Shown: positions 18,904-27,547 of the stretch, piece by piece
Layout: each line of letters opens with the position of its first letter
How positions within the stretch are numbered: the first letter of the stretch is position 1
Assembly: GCA_018222985.1 (NCBI GenBank)
Contig: JAAEZG010000001.1
Coordinates: 62,001 to 126,000, forward strand
Reading direction: 5' to 3'
DNA length: 64,000 nucleotides
DNA from: Gammaproteobacteria bacterium
GTDB lineage: Bacteria; Pseudomonadota; Gammaproteobacteria; Enterobacterales; Alteromonadaceae
Notes under the pieces: model-generated
Database searches by the model: none
What the model was told of the DNA's origin: nothing
The model's input: the letters and a program-made list of their open reading frames with translations, nothing else
Position numbers and translations under genes: made by a program

Positions 18904-19878
18904 ATGATGACCACGCCCATGCGTACCATTGTTGCCAGTTCTAACGCCCAGCCGCAGTGGGAGCACCGTGAACAGCCACAACCGGGCCCCGATGAGGTAC
19001 TGATAAAAGTAGCCTATAGTGGCATGAATCGTGCTGACTTCATGCAATTAGCTGGGCACTACCCGCCGCCACCAGGCGCTTCGGATATTTTGGGCCTTGA
19101 GGTGAGCGGTACCGTAGTGGCGCTTGGCAGCGCGGCGCATCAGCTGCAGTTAGGCGACAAGGTTTGCGCGCTGTTAGACTCAGGCGGTTATGCCGAGTAC
19201 GTTGCGGTGCCGGTTAATCAAGTGTTACCCATACCCCAAGGCGTCGATTTAGCTGCGGCGGCGGGTATTTGTGAGGTGTTTGCAACGGCTTGGTACAACA
19301 TTTATGACATTGCGGCAACGCAACCTGGCGAACATATACTCGTGCACGCGGCAGCCAGTGGGGTGGGGCAAGCCGTGTTGCAGCTAGCTAATCAGCGTGG
19401 CAACCCAACCTTCGCGACTGCTGGAAGTGACGATAAATTGGCCGTGGCAGTTGGGTTAGGCGCAGAGAAAACGTGGAACCGTCAACAAGGTTCTTTTGTT
19501 GAGGCCGTAACTGCTTGGGGTGGCGCGGATGTCATTTTAGACCCTGTCGCCGGTGATTATATTGCGTGGAATCAGCAGGTTTTGAAGCAAGATGGCCGTT
19601 TGGTGGTGATTGGATTAATGGGTGGTCGCGCAGCACAATTAGACGCTGGGCGGCTATTGATGAAACGCCAACGCATTATTGGTAGTACGTTGCGCAGTCA
19701 GCCGAATACCGTTAAGGCACGCATTATGGCCGACTTGTTCACCCATGTGTGGCCGCTGTTTGAGCAAAAAAAGATAACCCCAAACATTGATGATGTCTTG
19801 CCAGTGGCAGACGTAGCGGAAGCTTTTGAGCGATTGCGTCATAGTGCCAATGCGGGTAAGTTGCTATTGGTTTGGTAA
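18904..19878 (+). CDS. NAD(P)H quinone oxidoreductase, PIG3/zeta-crystallin-like
   Basis: Member of the zinc-free medium-chain dehydrogenase/reductase family that reduces quinones with NADPH. The 324-aa protein has the GroES-like N-terminal domain (YSGMNRADFMQLAGHYPPPPGASDILGLEVSG, start near residue 36) typical of the TP53I3/PIG3 subfamily. The Rossmann motif is HAAASGVGQAVLQLA near residues 148-162, with no catalytic-zinc cysteines. ATG is at 18904 or 18907; AAGGAAAACT precedes both. It is the third gene of the redox trio. Confidence 0.92.
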   Translation: MMTTPMRTIVASSNAQPQWEHREQPQPGPDEVLIKVAYSGMNRADFMQLAGHYPPPPGASDILGLEVSGTVVALGSAAHQLQLGDKVCALLDSGGYAEYVAVPVNQVLPIPQGVDLAAAAGICEVFATAWYNIYDIAATQPGEHILVHAAASGVGQAVLQLANQRGNPTFATAGSDDKLAVAVGLGAEKTWNRQQGSFVEAVTAWGGADVILDPVAGDYIAWNQQVLKQDGRLVVIGLMGGRAAQLDAGRLLMKRQRIIGSTLRSQPNTVKARIMADLFTHVWPLFEQKKITPNIDDVLPVADVAEAFERLRHSANAGKLLLVW

Positions 19879-19893
19879 CGCGTTGGGGAAAAG

Positions 19894-19978
19894 TGGTGGA
19901 GGGGGCAGGATTCGAACCTGCGAAGGCTGAGCCGTCAGATTTACAGTCTGATCCCTTTGACCGCTCGGGAACCCCTCC
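19894..19978 (-). tRNA. tRNA-Tyr (anticodon GTA)
   Basis: On the minus strand an 85-base class II tRNA starts GGAGGGGTTCCCGAGCGG and ends with an encoded CCA. The acceptor stem GGAGGGG/CCCCTCC is perfect. The anticodon arm reads CAGACTGTAAATCTG with anticodon GTA. A long variable arm and GGTTCGAATCC T-loop follow. It closely matches the layout of E. coli tRNA-Tyr. It ends 16 bases from the stop of the convergent quinone oxidoreductase gene. Confidence 0.97.
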
Positions 19979-19991
19979 ACACGAGGCCGGC

Positions 19992-20019
19992 ATGATAGCA
20001 GATTGAGAGTACCTGTAAA
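19992..20019 (-). promoter_or_regulatory. Candidate tRNA-Tyr promoter
   Basis: Reading the minus strand, TTTACA (20014-20019) and TATCAT (19992-19997) are separated by 16 bases. Transcription would start near 19985, a few bases before the mature tRNA end. It interleaves with a promoter pointing toward xerD. Confidence 0.6.
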
Positions 20020-20031
20020 CCGGTTTATGAT
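20003..20031 (+). promoter_or_regulatory. Candidate xerD promoter
   Basis: TTGAGA (20003-20008) and TATGAT (20026-20031) have 17-base spacing. The start would be near 20038, about 27 bases before the xerD ATG. Its -35 box lies between the two boxes of the oppositely directed tRNA-Tyr promoter. Confidence 0.55.
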
Positions 20032-20064
20032 GTCTGTTGTTATGTCACCAAAGCAAAAACACTT

Positions 20065-20973
20065 ATGAGCCAAAGCATTCCCGTGCACGTTGATGAAGAA
20101 ATAACTCGGTTTATTGAGCGCCTTTGGCTAAAGCAAGGGGTGAGTAAGAATACCAGTTCTGCCTATCAAACCGATTTACGAAGCTTTCAAAAGTTTCTTA
20201 CCGCGGAACAAAAAACCACATTGCTGAACGTTGATCAGCACGATCTTGAACGCTATTTGCTATGGCGACGGCAACAAGGTTTGTCGCCACGTAGTACGTC
20301 GCGCGCATTAAGTGCATTAAAAAAGTTTTATCAATATGCCATGGCAGAGCGCTTGATCAATCACGATCCCACGGCACGATTAGCACGGCCGAAGCAACCG
20401 CAGGCAATTCCTCATAGTTTGTCAGAGGCCGAAGTTGAGGCACTGCTGAACGCGCAACAGCTTGATGACCCGGTACAATTACGCGATAAAGCGATGCTTG
20501 AAGTGCTCTATGCAACTGGGCTACGGGTAACTGAACTCGTCAGCTTAACGGTTGACCAAATTCATTTTCAGCAAGAGCTTGTTCGTGTCATTGGTAAAGG
20601 CAACAAAGAACGACTGGTGCCACTTGGCGAGGAAGCTTTAGATTGGCTGCATAAATACTTTGCTGAGGCACGCGAAAAACTCTATGCCAAACCCGGTAAC
20701 TGGGTTTTCGTTACACGCCGGGGTGGGCCGTTAACACGACAGGCATTTTGGCACCGAATTCGTTATTATGCGCAACAAGCAGATATTCGTTCGCATTTGT
20801 CACCACACACCCTGCGCCATGCGTTTGCAACACATTTGCTGAATCATGGCGCAGATTTACGGGTATTACAGATGCTTTTGGGGCATAGTGACTTGTCAAC
20901 GACACAAATATATACGCACGTGGCTCGCGAACGTTTGCAGCAATTGCATGCAACGCATCACCCACGCGCCTAA
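20065..20973 (+). CDS. xerD: Site-specific tyrosine recombinase XerD
   Basis: With XerC it resolves chromosome dimers at dif under FtsK control. The 302-aa protein has the N-terminal SAM-like core-binding domain (about 10-95). The catalytic residues are Arg in ATGLRVTEL near 150, the His-x-x-Arg of HTLRHAFATHLL near 250, His in LGHSDLS, and nucleophile Tyr in TTQIYTHV near 278. It begins the xerD-dsbC-recJ-prfB-lysS string, the same order as in E. coli, so it is the housekeeping recombinase and not an element integrase despite its tRNA neighbour. Confidence 0.97.
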   Translation: MSQSIPVHVDEEITRFIERLWLKQGVSKNTSSAYQTDLRSFQKFLTAEQKTTLLNVDQHDLERYLLWRRQQGLSPRSTSRALSALKKFYQYAMAERLINHDPTARLARPKQPQAIPHSLSEAEVEALLNAQQLDDPVQLRDKAMLEVLYATGLRVTELVSLTVDQIHFQQELVRVIGKGNKERLVPLGEEALDWLHKYFAEAREKLYAKPGNWVFVTRRGGPLTRQAFWHRIRYYAQQADIRSHLSPHTLRHAFATHLLNHGADLRVLQMLLGHSDLSTTQIYTHVARERLQQLHATHHPRA

Positions 20974-21009
20974 CCGTACAATTTTATATGACTTTAAAAA
21001 GGTAACTGC

Positions 21010-21768
21010 ATGAAGTATTTGGGAGTTTTAGCATTAAGTTTGGTTGTAGCTAGCTGTAGCCCCGATAACCAACGCCTCGATAACCAAAGCTTAGCCGAAC
21101 CGTCGTCAAAAGCGCCGATGATGCAAGGCGACTTTGATACGCGCCATATGCAAAATATGGGCTTTGCGGTTGAGTCAGCGAAGCCTTCTGAAATTACAGG
21201 CCTGTACCAGGTGATGACCGATCAAGGTTTGGTGTACGCGAGTGCTGATGGCCAATTTATTGTTAGTGGTCGTATTTTTGATATTACCGGTGATGCCCCA
21301 GTCAACGTGAGCGATACGGTGCTAAATGCGATGCGCGTCAACGACTTGGCAACTTACACCGACACCATGATTGAGTTTAAAGCACCTAACGAACAGCATG
21401 TTATTCATGTGTTTACCGACTCAACCTGTGGTTATTGCCGTCAGTTACATGAACGTATGGACGGATATTTAGAAAAAGGCATTACGGTGCGCTATCTGGC
21501 GTGGCCACGTTCGGGAATGCAAGGGCGTGCGGCAATGGAACTACAGTCGGTATGGTGCGCCGAAGACTCTAAAGCGGCATTAACAGCCGTTAAAAATGAC
21601 CAAGCCCTGCCACCAGCAGACTGTGCGAACCCCGTTGCTGAGCATTTGGCGCTTGGCCATAAGTTTGGCGTACGTGGCACACCAGCTATCGTGCTGGAGT
21701 CGGGGCGCATGTTGCCTGGCTATTTACCACCAGAACCATTGTTAGCTGAAATTGAAAAAGACCAATGA
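21010..21768 (+). CDS. dsbC: Thiol:disulfide isomerase DsbC, predicted lipoprotein
   Basis: Periplasmic isomerase that reshuffles wrong disulfides, kept reduced by DsbD. The 252-aa protein has the active site CGYC (TDSTCGYCRQLHERM, near 139-142) and a later Cys pair (WCAEDS and ADCANP) matching the structural disulfide of DsbC. The cis-Pro loop is GTPAIV. Unusually the N-terminus MKYLGVLALSLVVASC ends in a lipobox (V-A-S-C17). About 25-30 polar residues then precede the dimerisation domain, which looks like a tether. Residue +2 is Ser, which would direct it to the outer membrane. Stop overlaps recJ by 4 bases. Confidence 0.93.
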   Translation: MKYLGVLALSLVVASCSPDNQRLDNQSLAEPSSKAPMMQGDFDTRHMQNMGFAVESAKPSEITGLYQVMTDQGLVYASADGQFIVSGRIFDITGDAPVNVSDTVLNAMRVNDLATYTDTMIEFKAPNEQHVIHVFTDSTCGYCRQLHERMDGYLEKGITVRYLAWPRSGMQGRAAMELQSVWCAEDSKAALTAVKNDQALPPADCANPVAEHLALGHKFGVRGTPAIVLESGRMLPGYLPPEPLLAEIEKDQ

Positions 21769-23474
21769 GCCTTTCCACAATTAAGCGCCGACCGCAAGCA
21801 CCATTAGGTGAGTGGGCGGCGCAATTACCACCCGTTATCGCCCAAGTACTTGCAAGCCGAGGTATTGTTGATGCGCAGCAGCTTGATCTTGGGTTGCGCC
21901 ATTTGCCGCACTTTAACCAACTAAAAGGCGCTAGCGAGGCTGCACAGCGGCTCGCACAAGCCATTCAAGCTGACCACGCCATTTGTATTTGTGGTGATTT
22001 TGACGCCGACGGGGCTACCTCAACGGCGTTAATGATGTCGGTGTTGCAAGCCATGGGCGCCAAGCGATTAAGCTATATTGTTCCGAATCGCTTTGCTGAT
22101 GGTTATGGGTTGTCACCTGCTGTGGTGGCGCAGGCGCAGCAACAGGGTGCTGAATTAATTGTCACGGTGGATAGCGGTATTTCATGCCATGCTGGGGTTC
22201 AGGCCGCAAAAGCAGCGGGTATTGATGTCATTGTTACTGACCATCATTTACCGCCCAATGAACTGCCGCCAGCAAATATCATTGTGAATCCAAATCTTGC
22301 AGACTGTCCGTTTCCTAGCCCCAATATTGCTGGAGTGGGCGTCGCGTTTTATGTGCTACTTGCCTTACGGCATGTACTGCGCGAGCAAGGGCATGAGGTC
22401 CCGAATTTGGCCCAGTGGCTTGACTTAGTGGCTTTGGGTACTGTGGCTGACGTAGTGAAACTCGATGGAGTAAACCGCATTTTGGTACAGCAAGGGCTGC
22501 AGCGTATTCGGGCTGGGCACTGCCGCCCAGGTATTGCGGCGTTGCTGCAGGTAGCCAACCGCGACCCGCAACAGTTGCAAGCCGCCGACTTAGGTTTTGC
22601 GCTTGGCCCACGCATTAATGCGGCAGGGCGCTTAGATGATATGGCAGCAGGCATTGAGTGTTTGCTTGCCAATAACCTCACCACGGCTCAGCAACTAGCC
22701 GCACAGCTTGATCAGCTGAATCAGGCGCGCCGTAGCATTGAAACCGAAATGCGTGAAGAAGCTGAAGCTTATGTGGCGCAGTTAAACACCACCGAGCATT
22801 TACCGGCGGCCATGGTGTTGTATCAACCTGGTTGGCACCAAGGTGTTGTGGGCATTGTCGCTGGGCGGGTCAAAGACCAATACCATCGGCCTGTTATTGC
22901 CTTTGCCGATAGTGATGACGGCCTATTAAAAGGCTCCGCACGTTCTATCCCGGGCTTGCATATTCGCGACGTACTTGAGCGTGTGCACAGCCAACATCCG
23001 CAGCTTATTGAACGTTTTGGTGGGCACGCCATGGCTGCCGGTTTAAGCCTAGCGGCTGACAACTTAGAGGCATTTCGCGATGCTTTTGTTACCCAAGTTA
23101 ATGAATGGGTTGACGAAAGCATCTTAACCCAAACCATTTGGTCAGACGGCGAGCTTGACGGTAGCTGCTTACAGGAACCTTTTGTGCGCCAGTTAGAAGC
23201 CTATGGGCCGTGGGGACAGGGCTTTCCTGAGCCACTGTTTGACGGCGAATTTCGTATTATTCAGCAGCGCCTTGTGGGTGAGCGCCATTTAAAGCTGGTG
23301 CTAGAAAGCGCCGATCGCACGGTGGTTGACGCGATTGCCTTTAATGTGGATTTGACGGTTTGGCCTGATGCGTCGGTGAGAACGATTCATGCGGCCTATA
23401 AAGTACAATTAAATCATTTTCGTGGACGCACTTCTGTGCAGCTACAACTAGAGCATTTTAATGCTTTGCGGTAG
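21765..23474 (+). CDS. recJ: Single-stranded-DNA exonuclease RecJ
   Basis: 5'-to-3' ssDNA exonuclease of RecFOR recombination and mismatch repair. The 569-aa protein has the DHH phosphoesterase motifs: ICGDFDADGATST near 74-86, IVTVDSGISCHAG near 131-143 and VTDHHLPPNE near 157. The DHHA1 domain includes the glycine-rich ERFGGHAMAAGLSL near 410-423, and an OB-like C-terminal domain follows. It overlaps dsbC and precedes prfB by 47 bases. Confidence 0.97.
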   Translation: MSLSTIKRRPQAPLGEWAAQLPPVIAQVLASRGIVDAQQLDLGLRHLPHFNQLKGASEAAQRLAQAIQADHAICICGDFDADGATSTALMMSVLQAMGAKRLSYIVPNRFADGYGLSPAVVAQAQQQGAELIVTVDSGISCHAGVQAAKAAGIDVIVTDHHLPPNELPPANIIVNPNLADCPFPSPNIAGVGVAFYVLLALRHVLREQGHEVPNLAQWLDLVALGTVADVVKLDGVNRILVQQGLQRIRAGHCRPGIAALLQVANRDPQQLQAADLGFALGPRINAAGRLDDMAAGIECLLANNLTTAQQLAAQLDQLNQARRSIETEMREEAEAYVAQLNTTEHLPAAMVLYQPGWHQGVVGIVAGRVKDQYHRPVIAFADSDDGLLKGSARSIPGLHIRDVLERVHSQHPQLIERFGGHAMAAGLSLAADNLEAFRDAFVTQVNEWVDESILTQTIWSDGELDGSCLQEPFVRQLEAYGPWGQGFPEPLFDGEFRIIQQRLVGERHLKLVLESADRTVVDAIAFNVDLTVWPDASVRTIHAAYKVQLNHFRGRTSVQLQLEHFNALR

Positions 23475-23521
23475 AATACCCGCCCTTTACTTACAATCAC
23501 TGTTATTGAGATTCCAAAACT

Positions 23522-24620
23522 ATGTTCGAAACTAACGCCACTTATGTTGCGATAAAAGAAATGCGCAAGCGCAGCGAATTGCTTCGGGGGTATCTTTGAC
23601 TACGCTCAGAAAGTAGAGCGCCTAGAAGAAGTGACGCGCGAGTTAGAAGACCCAACGGTGTGGAATGATCAAGAGCGTGCACAAGCCCTAGGTAAAGAGC
23701 GCGCAAGTTTAGAACAAGTGGTTGAAACATTAAATAATTTGGCGCAAGGGCTTGAAGACGTTGAAGGTCTTGTTGAACTTGCTGTTGAAGCCGATGACGA
23801 AGAAACCTTTAACGATGCTGTGAGTGAGCTAGACGGCTTAGAGCAGCAATTGGCAACATTAGAATTTCGTCGAATGTTTTCGGGCGAACAAGACGCTTCA
23901 GACTGCTATTTGGATATTCAGGCCGGCTCTGGCGGCACTGAAGCCCAAGACTGGGCCAATATGCTCTTACGTATGTATTTGCGCTGGGCCGAGTCACACG
24001 ACTTTAAAGCCGAGATTACCGAGCTTTCTGAAGGTGAAGTGGCAGGTATTAAATCGGTGACTGTGCGCATTCAAGGTGAGTATGCCTATGGTTGGTTGCG
24101 CACTGAAACGGGCGTACACCGCTTGGTACGCAAATCGCCGTTTGACTCGGGTAATCGTCGCCATACGTCGTTCGCGTCGGTGTTTGTCTATCCGGAAATT
24201 GACGACTCTATCGAAATTGAAATTAACCCGGCTGATTTACGTGTAGACACCTATAGAGCGTCAGGTGCTGGTGGTCAGCACGTTAACCGTACCGACTCGG
24301 CAATTCGTATTACGCACGAACCAACGGGCGTGGTTGTGCAGTGTCAAAGTGACCGTTCACAGCATAAAAACCGCGACGCGGCGATGAAGCAATTACGCGC
24401 TAAATTGTATGAGTTAGAATTGCAGAAACAATTGGCTGAAAAGCAAGCGCTTGAAGACACCAAGTCAGACATTGGCTGGGGTAGCCAAATTCGCTCGTAT
24501 GTATTAGACGATGCGCGTATTAAAGATTTACGCACCGGCGTTGAAAACCGCAATACCCAAGCGGTGTTAGACGGTGCACTCGACCCATTTATTGAAGCAA
24601 GTTTGAAATCAGGTTTATAA
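23522..24620 (+). CDS. prfB: Peptide chain release factor 2 (programmed +1 frameshift)
   Basis: Recognises UGA and UAA and triggers peptide release. The first 25 codons (23522-23596) end CTT followed by an in-frame TGA at 23597-23599. A +1 shift continues at 23598 as GAC TAC GCT, giving a 365-aa protein, the standard RF2 length. The stop-codon recognition motif is seen as KSPFDSG (SPF) and the catalytic GGQ in [14 protein letters not shown]. lysS follows after 10 bases, the conserved prfB-lysS pair. Expression is autoregulated because low RF2 favours shifting at UGA. Confidence 0.97.
23585..23600 (+). promoter_or_regulatory. prfB frameshift signal
   Basis: A Shine-Dalgarno-like GGGGG run (23586-23590) sits three bases upstream of the slippery CTT TGA C (23594-23600), the arrangement shared by nearly all frameshifted prfB genes. 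The T at 23597 is the skipped base. Confidence 0.93.
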
Positions 24621-24630
24621 GGAAACGTAC

Positions 24631-26139
24631 ATGAACGATAAAACGCAAGCCCCTGAGTTGGACGTAAACGAACAAATCGCCCAGCGCAAGGCTAAGCTTG
24701 CTGCGTTGCGCGAGCGAGGCGTAGCATTCCCGAATGATTTTCGTCGTGACAGCTTAGCGGCTGAATTACACGCGCAGTATGACGGCCTTGAAAAAGAAGA
24801 GCTGGCGGCGAAAGGTGTGCGGGTTGCTGTTGCAGGTCGTATGATGACGCGTCGGATCATGGGTAAAGCGAGCTTTGCCACCATTCAAGATATGTCAGGG
24901 CAAATACAGCTCTACGTTGCGCGTGATAACTTGCCTGAGGGTTATTACAACGAAGAGTTCAAAAAATGGGACCTAGGTGACATTGTTGGTGCAACCGGTA
25001 CCTTGTTTATCACCGGCACTGGCGAGTTGAGTGTGCAAGTTGACGATGTACGTTTGTTAACCAAAGCACTGCGCCCATTACCTGACAAGTTTCATGGTTT
25101 GTCTGACCAAGAAATGCGCTATCGTCAGCGTTATCTTGATCTGATTACCAACGAAGAGTCGCGTAACACCTTTATTGTGCGTTCAAAAGTGGTTGATTAC
25201 ATTCGTCGCTACTTCATCGCCAAGCAATTCTTAGAAGTTGAAACGCCAATGATGCAAACCATACCAGGCGGTGCCACAGCACGCCCGTTTATGACGCATC
25301 ACAACGCGTTAGACATGCAGTTATATCTGCGCATAGCGCCAGAATTGTACTTGAAACGCCTAGTTGTTGGTGGTTTTGAGAAAGTATTTGAAATTAACCG
25401 TAATTTCCGTAACGAAGGGCTGTCAACACGTCACAACCCTGAGTTTACCATGCTTGAGTTTTACTGGGCTTACGCGGATTACAATGACTTGATGGACCTC
25501 ACCGAAGACATGCTACGCGGCATGACCACAGAAATTTTAGGTTCAGCGCAGTTTGAAAGTGAAGGCGTACAGTACGACTTCAGCAAGCCATTTGCGCGCA
25601 TGACGGTTAAAGAAGCTATTTTAGAGCATTTGCCAACGGCAACCGACGACCAGTTAAATAGCCTTGAGCGCGCCACTGAGTTGGCCGAGTCTTTGGGTAT
25701 TAAAGTGAAGTCGAATTGGGGCTTAGGCAAAGTTCAAATTGAAATCTTTGAAGAAGTGGCTGAACACAAGCTTATTCAACCCACGTTTATTACTGCATAC
25801 CCAGCTGAAGTATCACCACTGGCGCGCCGTAACGACAATGACCCGTTTATTACCGACCGCTTTGAGTTCTTTGTGGGTGGCCGTGAATTAGCCAACGGGT
25901 TCTCGGAGCTAAACGACGCCGAAGACCAAGCCGAGCGCTTCCGTGAGCAGGTCCAGCAAAAAGAAGCTGGCGATGACGAAGCGATGTTCTTTGATGACGA
26001 TTATGTCACTGCGCTTGAGCATGGTTTGCCGCCAACCGCAGGCGAAGGTATTGGGATTGATCGGTTGGTGATGTTGTTGACGGATTCGCCGTCAATTCGT
26101 GATGTGTTGTTGTTCCCACACATGCGTCCGAAGAAATAA
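24631..26139 (+). CDS. lysS: Lysyl-tRNA synthetase, class II
   Basis: Charges tRNA-Lys. The 502-aa protein has the N-terminal OB-fold anticodon-binding domain (about 55-170, with [16 protein letters not shown]) and class II motifs: motif 1 around [15 protein letters not shown] near 203, motif 2 [17 protein letters not shown] near 258-274, and motif 3 [14 protein letters not shown] near 473. Its translation start follows prfB by 10 bases after AAGGAAACGT. The stop is followed at once by a palindromic repeat element. Confidence 0.98.
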   Translation: MNDKTQAPELDVNEQIAQRKAKLAALRERGVAFPNDFRRDSLAAELHAQYDGLEKEELAAKGVRVAVAGRMMTRRIMGKASFATIQDMSGQIQLYVARDNLPEGYYNEEFKKWDLGDIVGATGTLFITGTGELSVQVDDVRLLTKALRPLPDKFHGLSDQEMRYRQRYLDLITNEESRNTFIVRSKVVDYIRRYFIAKQFLEVETPMMQTIPGGATARPFMTHHNALDMQLYLRIAPELYLKRLVVGGFEKVFEINRNFRNEGLSTRHNPEFTMLEFYWAYADYNDLMDLTEDMLRGMTTEILGSAQFESEGVQYDFSKPFARMTVKEAILEHLPTATDDQLNSLERATELAESLGIKVKSNWGLGKVQIEIFEEVAEHKLIQPTFITAYPAEVSPLARRNDNDPFITDRFEFFVGGRELANGFSELNDAEDQAERFREQVQQKEAGDDEAMFFDDDYVTALEHGLPPTAGEGIGIDRLVMLLTDSPSIRDVLLFPHMRPKK

Positions 26140-26143
26140 AAGG

Positions 26144-26262
26144 CGTTATTCGTTATTCGTCCGTTCGCTTCGCTCACTGTTGGTCCGCGCTTCGCGCTGT
26201 TCGACGAATAGTGAGGCCTCGCCGAACGGACGAACAGCGAAGCGCACGAAAAACGAAAAACG
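26144..26262. repeat. 119-bp imperfect palindromic intergenic element
   Basis: The outer arms CGTTATTCGTTATTCGT (26144-26160) and ACGAAAAACGAAAAACG (26246-26262) are inverted copies with two mismatches. Inside them CGTCCGTTCG (26159-26168) pairs with CGAACGGACG (26223-26232). CTCACT pairs with AGTGAG, and GCGCTTCGCGC forms a small central hairpin. The element fills the space between the convergent lysS and PLP-enzyme genes, starting 4 bases after one stop and ending 1 base before the other. Its layout resembles REP/MITE-type repeats. It may also serve as a bidirectional terminator, although T-runs are weak. Confidence 0.75.
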
Positions 26263-26263
26263 G

Positions 26264-27412
26264 TCATTTCGGTAGGGCTTGAAGAATATCGGCAAGCAAT
26301 TCGTCTTTGTCTTCAATGCCAGCTGACAAGCGCAGTAAATCTGGCGGGCAGGGCGTACCTGCACCTTCTACGCTGGCGCGATGTTCAATGAGGCTTTCCA
26401 CGCCGCCGAGTGATGTCGCCCGTTTCCATAGCTTGGTATTGGCTGCCAAGTGCACTGCTGCTTGTTCACCGCCTTGCACTCGAATTGAAAACATGCCGCC
26501 AAAGCCCCCGTGCATTTGCTTTGTAGCCACATCATGGCCACTAAAACTTGGTAAGCCAGGGTAGAGCACTTCGATTATTTGTGGGTGCTGTTCAAGTTGT
26601 TGGGCTAAAAACATGGCGTTAGCGCAGCTTTCGCGCACGCGTAAATGCATGGTGCGCATACCGCGTAATAGCTGTGCGGCATCATGTGGGCTTGGCACGG
26701 CACCGCCTTGAGCACGTACAGCCCGAATACGTTGCCAATAATCGTTGTCGTGTTTGGTAATGAGCGCGCCGGCAATCACGTCCGAGTGGCCGTTTAAGTA
26801 TTTGGTGGCCGAGTGCATAACAATATCGGCGCCAATCGTTAACGGTTGCGTGAGTAACGGGGTGGCACAGGTCGAATCGACCGCAACAAATGCTCCGGCG
26901 CCTTTCGCTAACGCACTAATTTCGGCAATGTCGCTAATGGTCCACATTGGGTTGCCCGGCGTTTCTAGCCATACCAGCTTGGTTTTTCCCGGTTGTAATG
27001 CCTTGCTCACCTCGCTTAACTGGGTCATGTCGATAAATTCAATGACTAAGCCCCAATCGGTCGCAAAGTTCAGCAGCCAGTTGCGTAATGCCCAATACAT
27101 AACTTTTGGCGCTAACACGTGGTCGCCTGGGCGCAGCCCTTGAAAAACTGCTGTGGCGGCCGCCATGCCCGAACCAAATAAAAGTGCCTGGTGGCCTTGT
27201 TCCAGTTGACATAACAGCTCTTCGACCGGCTTGTAGGTTGGGTTATCGGCCCTTGAATAGATATTACCGGTTGGGTAGCTGTTGTCCTTACCGCGAATAT
27301 AGGTGGTTGCGACATGGATTGGGAGCACCACACCTTGGCTTTCTTGATCTATTTTTCCGAGGGCTTGGGCGAGGGCGGTTGCTGGTGTGTAAGGATAAGA
27401 TTTGCTGCTCAT
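26264..27412 (-). CDS. PLP-dependent transsulfuration enzyme (cystathionine beta-lyase/gamma-synthase family)
   Basis: Member of the Cys/Met metabolism PLP family, which makes or breaks cystathionine and related thioethers. The 382-aa protein has the fold-type I features: YSRADNPTYKPVEELL near residues 52-67, the cofactor-contacting GSGMAAATAV near 80, and Schiff-base Lys in HSATKYLNGHSDV near 201-213. The C-terminal SLGGVESLIEHRAS near 335 is typical of the family. Which member (MetB, MetC or methionine gamma-lyase) cannot be settled by eye; SLGGVESLIEHRAS fits beta-lyase-like enzymes. It stands as a single gene with its own terminator region upstream. Confidence 0.88.
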   Translation of the reverse strand: MSSKSYPYTPATALAQALGKIDQESQGVVLPIHVATTYIRGKDNSYPTGNIYSRADNPTYKPVEELLCQLEQGHQALLFGSGMAAATAVFQGLRPGDHVLAPKVMYWALRNWLLNFATDWGLVIEFIDMTQLSEVSKALQPGKTKLVWLETPGNPMWTISDIAEISALAKGAGAFVAVDSTCATPLLTQPLTIGADIVMHSATKYLNGHSDVIAGALITKHDNDYWQRIRAVRAQGGAVPSPHDAAQLLRGMRTMHLRVRESCANAMFLAQQLEQHPQIIEVLYPGLPSFSGHDVATKQMHGGFGGMFSIRVQGGEQAAVHLAANTKLWKRATSLGGVESLIEHRASVEGAGTPCPPDLLRLSAGIEDKDELLADILQALPK

Positions 27413-27477
27413 GCTGGGCTCTAAATTAGTAACGATTGCACTAGTATACGCTTATTTTTAAGTAAGAAAATGGCCAT

Positions 27478-27506
27478 AAAAAAACGCACCTAAAGGTGCG
27501 TTTTTT
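27478..27506. terminator. Bidirectional intrinsic terminator
   Basis: CGCACC (27485-27490), loop TAAA, GGTGCG (27495-27500) with A7 before and T6 after. It functions for the leftward ygfZ-slyD transcript, and its symmetry would also stop rightward transcription. It is placed between slyD and the PLP-enzyme promoter. Confidence 0.88.
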
Positions 27507-27547
27507 CATCATTCGTCGTTATCTTCGTCGTAAGATAACTCGAGCGA

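Noticed and set aside
19894-20973. tRNA gene next to a tyrosine recombinase, resembling an integrated element
   Set aside because: The recombinase is XerD by sequence and by the xerD-dsbC-recJ-prfB-lysS order; no duplicated tRNA end, no phage or island genes and no change in base composition are seen.
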